Shown here one piece after another: positions 8,525 to 16,242 of a stretch of DNA of 43,565 nt (positions within the stretch are counted from its first letter, which is position 1; each line of letters opens with the position of its first letter). The DNA is taken from NCBI GenBank assembly GCA_024685315.1, contig JAIKVW010000042.1:1-43565 (forward strand), written 5' to 3'. This DNA is from Lachnospiraceae bacterium. Lineage in GTDB: Bacteria; Bacillota; Clostridia; Lachnospirales; Lachnospiraceae. Both the position numbers and the translations under genes were made by a program. Below the pieces are notes generated by a model that saw only the letters and a program-made list of their open reading frames with translations, did not search any database and had not been told where the DNA came from.

Positions 8525-10054
8525 ATGTTTGATAAATATTTTGACCGTCTTTCTTCCGGGGAGAATGCGCGCAGCGTCCTGATCTCCCTCAGGGAGGAAA
8601 TGAAGGAGTCGATCGCAGGCGGATCTGTGCGGATCGGGCACATTTTTTCCGAAGAGCAGGAGAATGCCCTGGCGGGGCTCCTGAAAAGCGATGACGCGAA
8701 GACCCGCAGGAACGCGGCCCTGATCCTCGGGGAAGCCGGGGCCCGCGGCAAGTCGGCTGCGGTAATGGCTGCCTATGAGAAAGAAGAGCAGCTCTTCGTG
8801 AGGAGTTCCTATCTAAAAGCGTTAAAGGATCTTGACTGGGAGCCGTACCGCGGAAAGCTTGAAGAACGGATGAGGCAGATCGAGGACCAGGCCGGGGCAG
8901 AAGGCTCTGGTGACAAAGCCGAGAACAGCAAGCATCTGTCCGAGGAGCTTGCGATCCTGCGCGGAATGCTGCTGAAGGATAATACTCCCGAAAAGCATGT
9001 CTTTACCGGGTACAATATCATGTCAGATGTGGTGCTTCTGACCAGTGCCGGGCTCGAAAAGCTCACACTGAACGCACTTCCGGATTTCATCAGGGAAGGC
9101 GCGAAGGTGCATAAAGGCGCGGTCGAGGTCAGTACGGATAAGTTTTCGGTGGTTTCCGGGATAAGGACGGTGAAGGGCTTTCTCTTCAGATTCATGCCGG
9201 GGACGGCCGACGGCCGGGATCCCGCGGAGCTCGCGGGGAAGATCGCGAGGGCAGGTATTGTGCGGTATCTGAAGACCAGGCACCGCGGCACTGGGGCGTT
9301 CTATTTCAGAGTGGATCTCCGGCAGAAAAAGGCCTGCTCGGTGATCTGCGACCCGGGAAAATACATCAGGAACTTCTCGTCTGCGCTTGAGAGAGCTTCC
9401 TCCGGACAGCTCAAGAACTCTGCTTCATTCTATGAGGCCGAGCTCCGGCTGGTAGAAGGGCAGAACGGAAAGTTTGCGGCATTCCTGAAGCTGTACACCT
9501 TCGACGACAGCAGGTTTTCATATAGAAGGAAGACCCTCTCTTCCTCGACCGGTCCGGTGCGAGCCGCAGAGGTGTGCGCGCTCGCAAGGGATTACATGGA
9601 TGAGCGGGCAGCAGTGCTGGATCCCTTCTGCGGGACCGGGACCCTGCTCTTTGAGAGGGGCCGGGCGGCCGGTTTTACAGCGCTTTACGGCGTTGACATT
9701 TTCGGCGAGGCAATTAAAGGCGCAAATGAAAATGCCGAGGTTTACGGCCACGGGAGAAAAATCTATTTTGTCACCCGCGACTTCAGGGATTTTACGCATG
9801 ACAGGCCTTTTGACGAGATCATTACGGAGCTCCCTTCGGCCGGAGGGAAGCTTGAACGGACCGACATAGTGAAGCTGTACGCGGAATTTGCGGAAAAGGC
9901 CGCAGGCTGGGCGGTTCCCGGCGGGAGAATGATCGCCCTGACCGCGCATCCAGATCTGCTGAGGAAAGCCGCAAAGGTCCGGGGACTTGCCGAGAAGGAA
10001 TCCTTTGAGATTCCGGGCAGCAAGGGGCAGTCGCTGATAATTTTTACTTTGTGA
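8525..10054 (+). CDS. HEAT-repeat protein fused to an RNA/DNA-type methyltransferase
   Basis: The N-terminal ~110 residues contain HEAT-like helical pairs (DDAKTRRNAALILGEAGARG, then a second pair). The C-terminal half has an SAM-dependent methyltransferase fold: DPFCGTGTLLFERGR at 366-380 is motif I of the Trm11/RlmL/TrmN (UPF0020) group, YGVDIFGEAIKGANENA follows as motif II, and the catalytic-loop position reads ITELPSAGG near 432-440 in place of the usual D/N-P-P-Y/F or DLPFG. The middle may be a THUMP-like or other RNA-binding region, but I cannot confirm it. It sits 8 bases after pepT. The target (tRNA, rRNA or protein) is unknown; the unusual catalytic loop makes substrate transfer from homologues unsafe. 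Confidence 0.7.
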   Translation: MFDKYFDRLSSGENARSVLISLREEMKESIAGGSVRIGHIFSEEQENALAGLLKSDDAKTRRNAALILGEAGARGKSAAVMAAYEKEEQLFVRSSYLKALKDLDWEPYRGKLEERMRQIEDQAGAEGSGDKAENSKHLSEELAILRGMLLKDNTPEKHVFTGYNIMSDVVLLTSAGLEKLTLNALPDFIREGAKVHKGAVEVSTDKFSVVSGIRTVKGFLFRFMPGTADGRDPAELAGKIARAGIVRYLKTRHRGTGAFYFRVDLRQKKACSVICDPGKYIRNFSSALERASSGQLKNSASFYEAELRLVEGQNGKFAAFLKLYTFDDSRFSYRRKTLSSSTGPVRAAEVCALARDYMDERAAVLDPFCGTGTLLFERGRAAGFTALYGVDIFGEAIKGANENAEVYGHGRKIYFVTRDFRDFTHDRPFDEIITELPSAGGKLERTDIVKLYAEFAEKAAGWAVPGGRMIALTAHPDLLRKAAKVRGLAEKESFEIPGSKGQSLIIFTL

Positions 10055-10137
10055 TATTTATCTGATGAGTAATATGTGGTATTCTTTCTGCAGGTAAAAA
10101 TTTCGTTTTGCATACATGAAAAACTGGAGGTAAATAT

Positions 10138-10326
10138 ATGACCTGGGGACCTTTGATGATGTACTATCATTGCCCGAAGTGCGGGATGAAATTCGAGTAT
10201 GCGCTTGACGTTATGGTTGAGTTCGGAGATAAGTTCGGACACTGCCCGAAGTGCGACGTTATGGGCGTTTACGAGAAGGAAGGCGCGCGCCAGCCCGACG
10301 ACAAGGAGTATTTTGAGGTTGAATGA
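10138..10326 (+). CDS. Small double zinc-ribbon protein
   Basis: A 62-residue protein with two CPKC knuckles, Cys12/Cys15 and Cys36/Cys39, which together form one four-Cys zinc site. The ribosome binding site GGAGG precedes the ATG closely and the gene ends just before a strong terminator. Acidic residues dominate the C-terminus. Such small zinc ribbons are widespread in Clostridia with no assigned function; binding to nucleic acid or a protein partner is possible. It is 83 bases after the methyltransferase and may be cotranscribed with it. Confidence 0.75.
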   Translation: MTWGPLMMYYHCPKCGMKFEYALDVMVEFGDKFGHCPKCDVMGVYEKEGARQPDDKEYFEVE

Positions 10327-10352
10327 TCAGAAGGCATTTGTGCCTTGATATG

Positions 10353-10398
10353 AAAAAAGCAGGGAGACATCTCTTTTGGACGCCTCCCTGCTTTTTTT
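10353..10398. terminator. Bidirectional terminator between convergent genes
   Basis: GCAGGGAG (10359-10366) pairs with CTCCCTGC (10384-10391). Six A's precede and seven T's follow, so it works in both directions, for the zinc-ribbon gene and for the sigma-54 activator. Confidence 0.85.
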
Positions 10399-10411
10399 CA
10401 GAAATGGAATG

Positions 10412-11980
10412 TTATTCTCCAAGCTCTGCGGCCGACCCGATCCCGTAGCGCCTGCATTTCTTGATCAGCGTCGAGTGGTCGATCCCGAGCGCTGCTGCGG
10501 CTTTCCTTACCGAAGGGTAGCGCTTCAGCGCTTCTTTAATGAGCTGCATTTCGACCCTGGCCGTAGCTTCTTTCAGATTAAAGCTCTCAGGCTGCGGCGC
10601 TGCGGCAGCTTCCTTGACAAGGACAGGAGCGGGCTTGCGGTCCTGGATCCCGAGTATCATCGACGCGGATTCCGGGCTAACGGTACCTGTCTTGTTGATT
10701 ACGACCAGCCTTTCGATGACGTTCTCAAGTTCCCTGATATTTCCCGGCCAGTCATAATTCTCCATAACTTCAAGCGCCTGCCGGTCTATCTGGATGTTTT
10801 TATTGTATTTCCTGCTGTAGATATTAAGGAAATGATTTGCGAAAGGTATTATCTCTTCCCTGCGCTCCCGGAGAGGCGCTATCGCAATAGGCACGACATT
10901 CAGACGGTAGTAGAGGTCTTCACGGAAGGCGTGCTCCCGGATGGCCCTCTGGAGGTCTTTATTTGTCGCGGCGATAATGCGTACGTTGACGGGGATAGCC
11001 CTGTTCCCGCCTACCTTCATGATCTCCTGGTTCTGGAGCGCGCGCAGCAGCTTTGTCTGCATCGAGACCGGCATTTCGCCTATCTCGTCAAGCAGCAGGG
11101 TGCCGTTGTTCGCGAGTTCAAATAATCCTGTCTTGCCTCCGCGGTTCGCGCCGGTGAATGCGCCGGGTTCATAGCCGAACAGTTCGGATTCCATCAGAGC
11201 TTCAGGTATGGCGGCACAGTTTACCTTTATAAAGGGTTCCTCCGAACGGTTTGAATTGTGGCAGATGAAGTTCGCGACCACTTCCTTGCCGGTTCCGCTT
11301 TCTCCGGTTATCAGTACCGATGCGTCCGTGGCAGCGACAGAGCGCGCGGTGTCGATTACTGCGCGGGTCTTTTCCGAGTTGGAGACCTGGAAAAGATCCG
11401 GGGCCTGGCGGGTCCTGAGGTAGCGGATCTCCTCGTCGACCTTGGAGCTGGCTTCCTGAAGCTTCAGGAGCTGGCCGCGGATCGTCTGGAGCTGTTTTAT
11501 GTCCCTGTCGCAGGCAACGGCGTACCTGAGCCCACCGAGCTTGTCCCAGATGGGGAAACCGTACATGTGAACGGGGGTATTGGTCCTGACCATGAGGCCG
11601 ATGTTGTCGGAGACCTCGTGGGTCCTCAGAACCACAGGGATGATGCCGTTCTCATAGAACTTCTTTTCCTCGTTTATCTTGTAAACGTCCTTTCCTACGA
11701 TCTCCCGGCGGTCTATGTCGCTCATGCGCTCATAGGCGGAATTGATATATACGGTCTTGCCCTTGCCATCGGAGATGTAGATCGCGTCGGGGAGGTTGTC
11801 ACAGACTTCCTCAAAGTCTATCCATTCTGAGCGGTGGAACCTGAGGAATGCCCTCACGATCGAGTTGATGCTTTTGGCTATCGGGCGCTGGTCACTGTCA
11901 AGATCGGTCATAAGGAGCTGCTGGTTCCTGGCCAGGATCTGGCTCAGGCAATCGTCCGCCATATCGAATTGCTGTCCCAT
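10412..11980 (-). CDS. Sigma-54-dependent transcriptional activator (PAS, AAA+, Fis-type HTH)
   Basis: An enhancer-binding activator of sigma-54 RNA polymerase. I chose the ATG at 11980 (522 residues) because GGAGGT lies six bases upstream; an ATG at 12016 would bypass it. A PAS sensor spans about 55-165 (DAIYISDGKGKTVYINSAYERM). The AAA+ domain has Walker A GESGTGKE near 225, the sigma-54-contact loop GAFTGA near 273-278, and Walker B TLLLDEIGEMP near 293-303. The C-terminal Fis-type HTH is VRKAAAALGIDHSTLIKKCRRYGI. There is no receiver domain, so activity is probably set by a ligand or redox signal at the PAS domain. It is divergent from the BKACE gene, which has a sigma-54 promoter, so that gene is the likely target. 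Confidence 0.93.
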   Translation of the reverse strand: MGQQFDMADDCLSQILARNQQLLMTDLDSDQRPIAKSINSIVRAFLRFHRSEWIDFEEVCDNLPDAIYISDGKGKTVYINSAYERMSDIDRREIVGKDVYKINEEKKFYENGIIPVVLRTHEVSDNIGLMVRTNTPVHMYGFPIWDKLGGLRYAVACDRDIKQLQTIRGQLLKLQEASSKVDEEIRYLRTRQAPDLFQVSNSEKTRAVIDTARSVAATDASVLITGESGTGKEVVANFICHNSNRSEEPFIKVNCAAIPEALMESELFGYEPGAFTGANRGGKTGLFELANNGTLLLDEIGEMPVSMQTKLLRALQNQEIMKVGGNRAIPVNVRIIAATNKDLQRAIREHAFREDLYYRLNVVPIAIAPLRERREEIIPFANHFLNIYSRKYNKNIQIDRQALEVMENYDWPGNIRELENVIERLVVINKTGTVSPESASMILGIQDRKPAPVLVKEAAAAPQPESFNLKEATARVEMQLIKEALKRYPSVRKAAAALGIDHSTLIKKCRRYGIGSAAELGE

Positions 11981-11990
11981 TTTTACCTCC

Positions 11991-12046
11991 GGTGAAAAAA
12001 TGAACCGGTGAAACAAACCACCAGAAAAATGGTGAAAATATTCACC
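11991..12046. promoter_or_regulatory. Probable activator/operator sites: three GGTGAAA boxes and a palindrome
   Basis: GGTGAAA occurs at 11991-11997, 12007-12013 and 12031-12037; the last is half of the perfect palindrome GGTGAA-N4-TTCACC (12031-12046). The cluster is about 115-170 bases upstream of the predicted sigma-54 start, a normal enhancer distance. The palindrome also overlies the start of the activator's own promoter, and the first box abuts its ribosome binding site, which suggests autoregulation. Binding by the adjacent activator is inference. Confidence 0.55.
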
Positions 12047-12049
12047 TTA

Positions 12050-12078
12050 ATTATATTATTTTCAGCGCCGGAAGTCAA
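12050..12078 (-). promoter_or_regulatory. Sigma-70-type promoter of the activator gene
   Basis: On the minus strand TTGACT (12078-12073), a 17-base spacer and TATAAT (12055-12050) form a near-consensus promoter. Its start would fall near 12043, inside the GGTGAA/TTCACC palindrome. Confidence 0.7.
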
Positions 12079-12131
12079 ATAAAAGCCACAAAAAATACGG
12101 GCTTTTTGCAAATGTTTTTTAAACGTATCAT

Positions 12132-12148
12132 CTGGCACAGCACTTGCT
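12132..12148 (+). promoter_or_regulatory. Sigma-54 (-24/-12) promoter of the BKACE gene
   Basis: CTGGCACAGCACTTGCT matches the sigma-54 consensus: GG at 12134-12135, ten bases, GC at 12146-12147. Transcription would start near 12159, about 50 bases before the ATG. No competing sigma-70 promoter is obvious here. Confidence 0.88.
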
Positions 12149-12209
12149 ATAAGTAAAAATGTGTTATTTTGATCTTATTATTTTATTTTTATGAAAGGGA
12201 GAAATTGAA

Positions 12210-13049
12210 ATGGCAAAGAAAACAATCATCACTGCAGCTGTTACCGGTGCATGGCCCAAGAAGGAGAACAACCCCAACGTTCCTATGACTCCTTCGGAGA
12301 TCGCTGATGACGTTTATGCTGTATGGAAGGCCGGCGCAGCTATCGCTCATCTTCACATGAGAGATGACCAGGGCAACGGAACCATGGACAAGAACAAGTT
12401 CATCGAGACCTGGAACCTGATCAAAGAGCGCTATCCTGATTGCGATATTATTCTTAACCTCACCACTTCCGGCGATATCTACGCTACAGACGACACCCGT
12501 CTTGAGCATGTAGAGATCCTTAAGCCCGAGATGGCTTCCTATGACTGCGGTTCCATGAACTGGCTCAACATGGGTCTTTTCATCAACAGCCCTGCATTCC
12601 TTGAGAGATGCGGAAAGCTCTTCCAGGAGCTCAACGTTAAGCCTGAGATCGAGTGCTTCGATCCCGGTATGATCGCTAACGCAGCTTACTATATAAAGAA
12701 GGGCGTCCTTAAGGCTCCTCTTCACTTCCAGATGTGCATGGGATGCGCTAACGGTATCCCCGGTTCCGTTAAGAACCTCGTATTCATGGTTGAGACCATG
12801 AACCAGCTCTGCCCGGGATCCACCTGGTCCTGCTTCGGCGTTGGCCACAGCGCAATGGAAATGCTCTATGCAGCAGTAGCACTCGGCGGACACATCCGTG
12901 TAGGTATGGAAGACAACGTTATGTACTCCAAGGGCGTCCTTGCAGAGTCCAACGCACAGTTCGTTGAGAGAGCAGCACGCGTTATCAGAGAGTACGGCAA
13001 CGAAGTTGCTACTCCTGACGAGGCACGCGAGATCCTCAGCCTTAAATAA
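12210..13049 (+). CDS. Beta-keto acid cleavage enzyme (BKACE, DUF849 family)
   Basis: BKACE enzymes condense a beta-keto acid with acetyl-CoA and release acetoacetate plus a new acyl-CoA; the founding member cleaves 3-keto-5-aminohexanoate in lysine fermentation. The 279-residue length is typical. The TIM-barrel zinc site is visible: HLHMRDDQG from residue 47 (His47 and His49) and GMEDN with Glu234. AVTGAWPKKENNPNVPMTPSEIA at the N-terminus is a family hallmark and binds the keto acid carboxylate. It is driven by a sigma-54 promoter and has strongly biased codons, implying high expression when induced. The usual lysine-pathway neighbours (kamA, kamDE, kdd, kal) are absent, so the substrate is open: carnitine-derived, short-chain 3-keto or amino-3-keto acids are possible. 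Confidence 0.9.
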   Translation: MAKKTIITAAVTGAWPKKENNPNVPMTPSEIADDVYAVWKAGAAIAHLHMRDDQGNGTMDKNKFIETWNLIKERYPDCDIILNLTTSGDIYATDDTRLEHVEILKPEMASYDCGSMNWLNMGLFINSPAFLERCGKLFQELNVKPEIECFDPGMIANAAYYIKKGVLKAPLHFQMCMGCANGIPGSVKNLVFMVETMNQLCPGSTWSCFGVGHSAMEMLYAAVALGGHIRVGMEDNVMYSKGVLAESNAQFVERAARVIREYGNEVATPDEAREILSLK

Positions 13050-13071
13050 TAATTTCTCCAGATAAATAAAA

Positions 13072-13110
13072 AACCGGGGCCGGTTTATCCGGTCCCCGGT
13101 TCTGATATTT
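13072..13110. terminator. Bidirectional terminator between BKACE and SHOCT genes
   Basis: AACCGGGGCCGG (13072-13083) pairs with CCGGTCCCCGGTT (13089-13101) with one bulged T. A T-rich run follows at 13106-13113 and an A-rich run precedes it, so both convergent genes can end here. Confidence 0.75.
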
Positions 13111-13111
13111 T

Positions 13112-14029
13112 TTATTCAAACTCCTTGCGCTTCGCGTGCCATTCATCATCGGTGATGATCCCGGCATTGTGGAGATTGTCAAGTTGCTGGAGAAGCTTCT
13201 CCGGTGCATCGGCGCCCGGATCTTCAGCAGATGAGTTTCCGGTTTCATCGGTGAGCGCGTAGTTTATCTCGACCGGCCCGTTCCTAAGCGCGCGGAGCCA
13301 GCGGATCGCTTCGCACCCGTCACGGAAATCCTTTTCAAGGCACAGATGCCAGATGCCCTTTCCGTCATCGCTCCGCTCGATGTCCATCCTTTTATAGCTC
13401 GCGCTTGCGATGAGATTGGACCCTGTCTTCCATGTGATCAGGTACTTGATATCTGTCACGTCGAAGTAATCGAAGCGGTTGTCGGGGTTAGCGCGGAAAT
13501 ACTCACTGGTGTCCATCCTGCTGTTGGTACCTACGAAATGTGTGTCAACGCAGTGCTCCGCGATATTGACCTTGTAGTCGATCATCGGGTAGACAAGCCC
13601 GTATTTCCCGTACGGATTATATCCGGGATTGGCCATGCGGACATAATTGCTGGGCCCTTTCTTGACCTCGCCGTAACACCTGTCAGCAGGGAAGGGGTGA
13701 AGTACCGAGAGCTGCGGGCTTACAAAGTCCTCGAGTTCATAGTACAGATCCTCGGCGCGCTCGGGATCTCCGAACCTCATGAACATAAAGTATGATGAGG
13801 TGGGAGGGAACTTGCCGGCCTGGCGGTGCGGAGAAGATGTGGATATTCCGATGAACGCGCCGTAGTGCTCTTTCCCGTTATCTTTTTTTGAAAGCTTAAG
13901 GCTAAGGTCAGGAAAGAAAGCTATGTCGGTTATTTCACCCCGCAGGATAATGTCTCTGCCGAACTGCAGAGAGCCGTCAGAGGTGACGGAGACGGGTTTC
14001 TTTGTAAAGAGTTCTTTTAATTCTGTCAT
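13112..14029 (-). CDS. Uncharacterised protein with C-terminal SHOCT domain
   Basis: A 305-residue soluble protein with no signal peptide or membrane segment. The last ~30 residues, LLQQLDNLHNAGIITDDEWHAKRKEFE, match the SHOCT pattern, a short helical module found at protein C-termini. I do not recognise the large N-terminal region; it is rich in beta-strand-like segments and has LQFGRDIILRGEITDIAF near the start, and a Ser/Glu/Asp-rich linker (NSSAEDPGADAPE) joins it to SHOCT. The ATG is preceded by AAGGAGG. It is inserted convergently between BKACE and the transporter, with more ordinary codon use than either, so it need not belong to that pathway. Confidence 0.65.
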   Translation of the reverse strand: MTELKELFTKKPVSVTSDGSLQFGRDIILRGEITDIAFFPDLSLKLSKKDNGKEHYGAFIGISTSSPHRQAGKFPPTSSYFMFMRFGDPERAEDLYYELEDFVSPQLSVLHPFPADRCYGEVKKGPSNYVRMANPGYNPYGKYGLVYPMIDYKVNIAEHCVDTHFVGTNSRMDTSEYFRANPDNRFDYFDVTDIKYLITWKTGSNLIASASYKRMDIERSDDGKGIWHLCLEKDFRDGCEAIRWLRALRNGPVEINYALTDETGNSSAEDPGADAPEKLLQQLDNLHNAGIITDDEWHAKRKEFE

Positions 14030-14090
14030 AGAGAAGCCTCCTTGAGACCGGGTTTAAGTTATGGTTTATTTTACCATATTATAATGATAT

Positions 14091-14120
14091 TTGACAGCGG
14101 GATGCCGCTGTACAAATATA
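14091..14120 (+). promoter_or_regulatory. Possible transporter promoter with operator palindrome
   Basis: TTGACA (14091-14096) is a perfect -35, but the -10 is weak (AAATAT or AATATA at 14114-14120). ACAGCGG-N4-CCGCTGT (14094-14111) is a perfect 7-bp inverted repeat overlapping the -35, the position of a repressor site or, with the weak -10, an activator site. Confidence 0.4.
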
Positions 14121-14174
14121 TAGTTTTCTTTATCAATCGTAACTGCTTGTTTATTTTGAAAGGGAGAGAAATTA

Positions 14175-15578
14175 ATGAGCGAAACAACTCAGGCAAAGAG
14201 CAAGGGTAATATCTTCTGGCGCATCTCGAAGAAATTCCAGTTCGCAGCAGATACCATTATCCCTGATTCTTTCGTATTTTGTATCATTCTGGCTTTCGTA
14301 GTATTTTTTGCATCCTGGATCGTTGAGAAATCCAATCCTATGGATCTGATCCAGTACTGGTACAATGGATTCTGGACCCAGAACGCATTCGCTTTCCAGA
14401 TGACCATCATGGTCGTTGTCTGCGCAGCATTCGCACAGTCCCCTGCAGTCCGCAAGGGCCTTGACGCATTCGCAGGCATCGCTAAGAGCCCCTATGTAGC
14501 AATGGTCATCTTCATGGTATTCGGTTATGTTACATCATTCATCAACTGGGCATTCTGCTCAATCGCTTGCCCCGTTCTTGCAATGCGTATGGCAAAGAAG
14601 GTAAAAGGCCTTCACTTCCCTATGATGATGGCAGCCGGATATTCGACCATGGTACTTGGTCAGTGCATGGGCCCCAGCGCATCTCTGTATGCGAGGGTAG
14701 CTGCACTTGATCCTAGCTACTTTGAGGTTCCTTTCTTCCAGGAAGCTGGATGGGCTACCGGTTCCATCAGCCAGTCCCAGACCACATACAACCCTATGAA
14801 CGTATGCCTCTGGATCATCCTTGCTGTTGTTACCATCATCGTTTCCATCCTTACAGTTCCTCCGAAGGAAGAGATCGTTGAGTTCCATGCTCCTATCAAT
14901 GATGATGATATCGTTGTTGAGGAGAGCACCGGAAAGCTTACCCCTGCTGAGAAGATGAATGGTTCCCACATCCTTATGTGGATGACCGCTATCGTCGGAC
15001 TGATCTACATCTTCTGGAGCTTTGCTACCAAGGGTATCCTTAATTCCCTCGGACTTAACTTCATGATCTTCATTTTCATCACTGTTGACTGCATCGTTTA
15101 CAATACCCCTAAGAAGTTTGCAGCAGCTATCAAGGACAGCATGTACCTTGCATCTGATGTCATGATACAGTTCCCGTTCTACGGCGCTATCATGGGCATC
15201 ATGACAGATTCAGGACTCGCAGCTACCATCGTAGCAGCTCTTGCATCTGTAGCTACCGCTAAGTCCGTTCCGGTCATTGCATACGTTTCAGCCTGCATCG
15301 TCAACCTGTTCATCCCTTCACAGGGCGGACAGTGGATCGTCCAGGGTCCTATCATGCTGCCTCTTGCTAAGCAGTTTGGCAACTACTACCCGGATATCCT
15401 TAACGCATTCGTTTACGGTGATGAAGCTACCAACCTGCTCCAGCCTCTGTACCTGATCCCTGCACTCGCAGTCGTCAACATGAAGCTGAAGGAAGTTTGG
15501 GGTTACTGTGCATACCTGTTCGTAATATGGTTCATTATTACCTGCATAGGTCTGTACATACTGCCCGGCATAATGTAA
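14175..15578 (+). CDS. AtoE-family short-chain fatty acid transporter
   Basis: A 467-residue polytopic membrane protein with about 10-12 hydrophobic segments. It resembles E. coli AtoE (TIGR00366) through its length: WRISKKFQFAADTIIPDSFVFCIIL at the N-terminus, YWYNGFW, and the conserved FIPSQGGQWIVQGPIMLP near 379-396, equivalent to AtoE's PSGGGHWVIQGPF. The likely substrate is a short-chain carboxylate such as acetoacetate, butyrate or a hydroxy acid. A strong ribosome binding site (AAAGGGAGAG) precedes the ATG and codon use is highly biased. Next to BKACE, which makes acetoacetate, it could either import the substrate or export/import acetoacetate. Confidence 0.85.
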   Translation: MSETTQAKSKGNIFWRISKKFQFAADTIIPDSFVFCIILAFVVFFASWIVEKSNPMDLIQYWYNGFWTQNAFAFQMTIMVVVCAAFAQSPAVRKGLDAFAGIAKSPYVAMVIFMVFGYVTSFINWAFCSIACPVLAMRMAKKVKGLHFPMMMAAGYSTMVLGQCMGPSASLYARVAALDPSYFEVPFFQEAGWATGSISQSQTTYNPMNVCLWIILAVVTIIVSILTVPPKEEIVEFHAPINDDDIVVEESTGKLTPAEKMNGSHILMWMTAIVGLIYIFWSFATKGILNSLGLNFMIFIFITVDCIVYNTPKKFAAAIKDSMYLASDVMIQFPFYGAIMGIMTDSGLAATIVAALASVATAKSVPVIAYVSACIVNLFIPSQGGQWIVQGPIMLPLAKQFGNYYPDILNAFVYGDEATNLLQPLYLIPALAVVNMKLKEVWGYCAYLFVIWFIITCIGLYILPGIM

Positions 15579-15608
15579 TTTAACGTTCCGGCGTTCCGAA
15601 AAGAGTAT

Positions 15609-15632
15609 CCGCGGCTGCGCTTTGAGCCGCGG
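15609..15632 (+). other. Intercistronic hairpin after the transporter
   Basis: CCGCGGCT (15609-15616) pairs perfectly with AGCCGCGG (15625-15632). No T run follows, so it may protect or process the mRNA instead of ending transcription. Confidence 0.45.
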
Positions 15633-15683
15633 GTACGGGGCGCCGGGCAGCTTATTCAGAATCACTGAACAGGGGGATCTCAC

Positions 15684-16058
15684 ATGAGCAACAAACTGAA
15701 AAAAGATGAGAAAAAGGCTGTCATAGTCCGCGAGCGGAAAAAATCCTCCGAGGATCTGCCGCAGCAGGAATACCATGCAAGGCAGTCAGTCATAATCGCC
15801 TTTATCTTCTTTTATTTTGTTGTCGTTCTGGCTCTGACCCAGATGCTGAGATACTATCACCCGGAACTCTCGCTTACGACCCTGTCAATGCTTTATCTTC
15901 CGCTTTACTTTATCTTTATCTACCTTATGGTGATGAGGAGAAAGAGTCCCGGCAACAGGGAGCGCGGAAAACTCGGGACAACGATCGGCATATGCATGGC
16001 AGTATTTATAATTGCTGTGACGCTTATCGTTAACATCCGTTCATGGCTGGGCATCTGA
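15684..16058 (+). CDS. Small membrane protein of unknown function
   Basis: 124 residues with a highly charged, Lys-rich N-terminus of about 35 residues and then three hydrophobic segments (about 35-56, 66-83 and 99-119). I recognise no family. GGGGGATCTC precedes the ATG. It lies 105 bases after the AtoE-type transporter and 184 bases before the dehydrogenase, all in one direction, so it may be an accessory subunit of the transporter. The 3-segment layout and charged tail are the only clues. Confidence 0.65.
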   Translation: MSNKLKKDEKKAVIVRERKKSSEDLPQQEYHARQSVIIAFIFFYFVVVLALTQMLRYYHPELSLTTLSMLYLPLYFIFIYLMVMRRKSPGNRERGKLGTTIGICMAVFIIAVTLIVNIRSWLGI

Positions 16059-16156
16059 AGCGATTCCGTATCATTTGAATTCGTTTTTTTGTTTGTCGGG
16101 CTTATAGGCCCGTACTTGCACAAGATTTGATAAAGAAAACCCTAGTAGGAATGACA

Positions 16157-16200
16157 GGGCCGCTGCAAGCCGAAAACGGCGGCCCGTCTCCGGAACTTTT
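16157..16200 (+). other. Hairpin followed by T run upstream of the dehydrogenase
   Basis: GGGCCGC (16157-16163) pairs with GCGGCCC (16179-16185), with an inner GCCG/CGGC. After 10 bases an ACTTTTTTT run occurs. The distance is long for a standard terminator; it may be a weak terminator or attenuator between the small membrane protein and the dehydrogenase. Confidence 0.35.
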
Positions 16201-16242
16201 TTTAGGAAACTTCGCTTTTTTACCGTTAGGGAGGTAAATAAA

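Noticed and set aside
12210-13049. Complete lysine-fermentation (kce) cluster
   Set aside because: Neither lysine aminomutases nor the other partners are within the window; only the BKACE fold is supported.
16108-16125. Possible sigma-54 promoter upstream of the dehydrogenase (AGGCCCGTACTTGC)
   Set aside because: The GG and GC are only 9 bases apart; sigma-54 requires 10, and the -24 element is weak.
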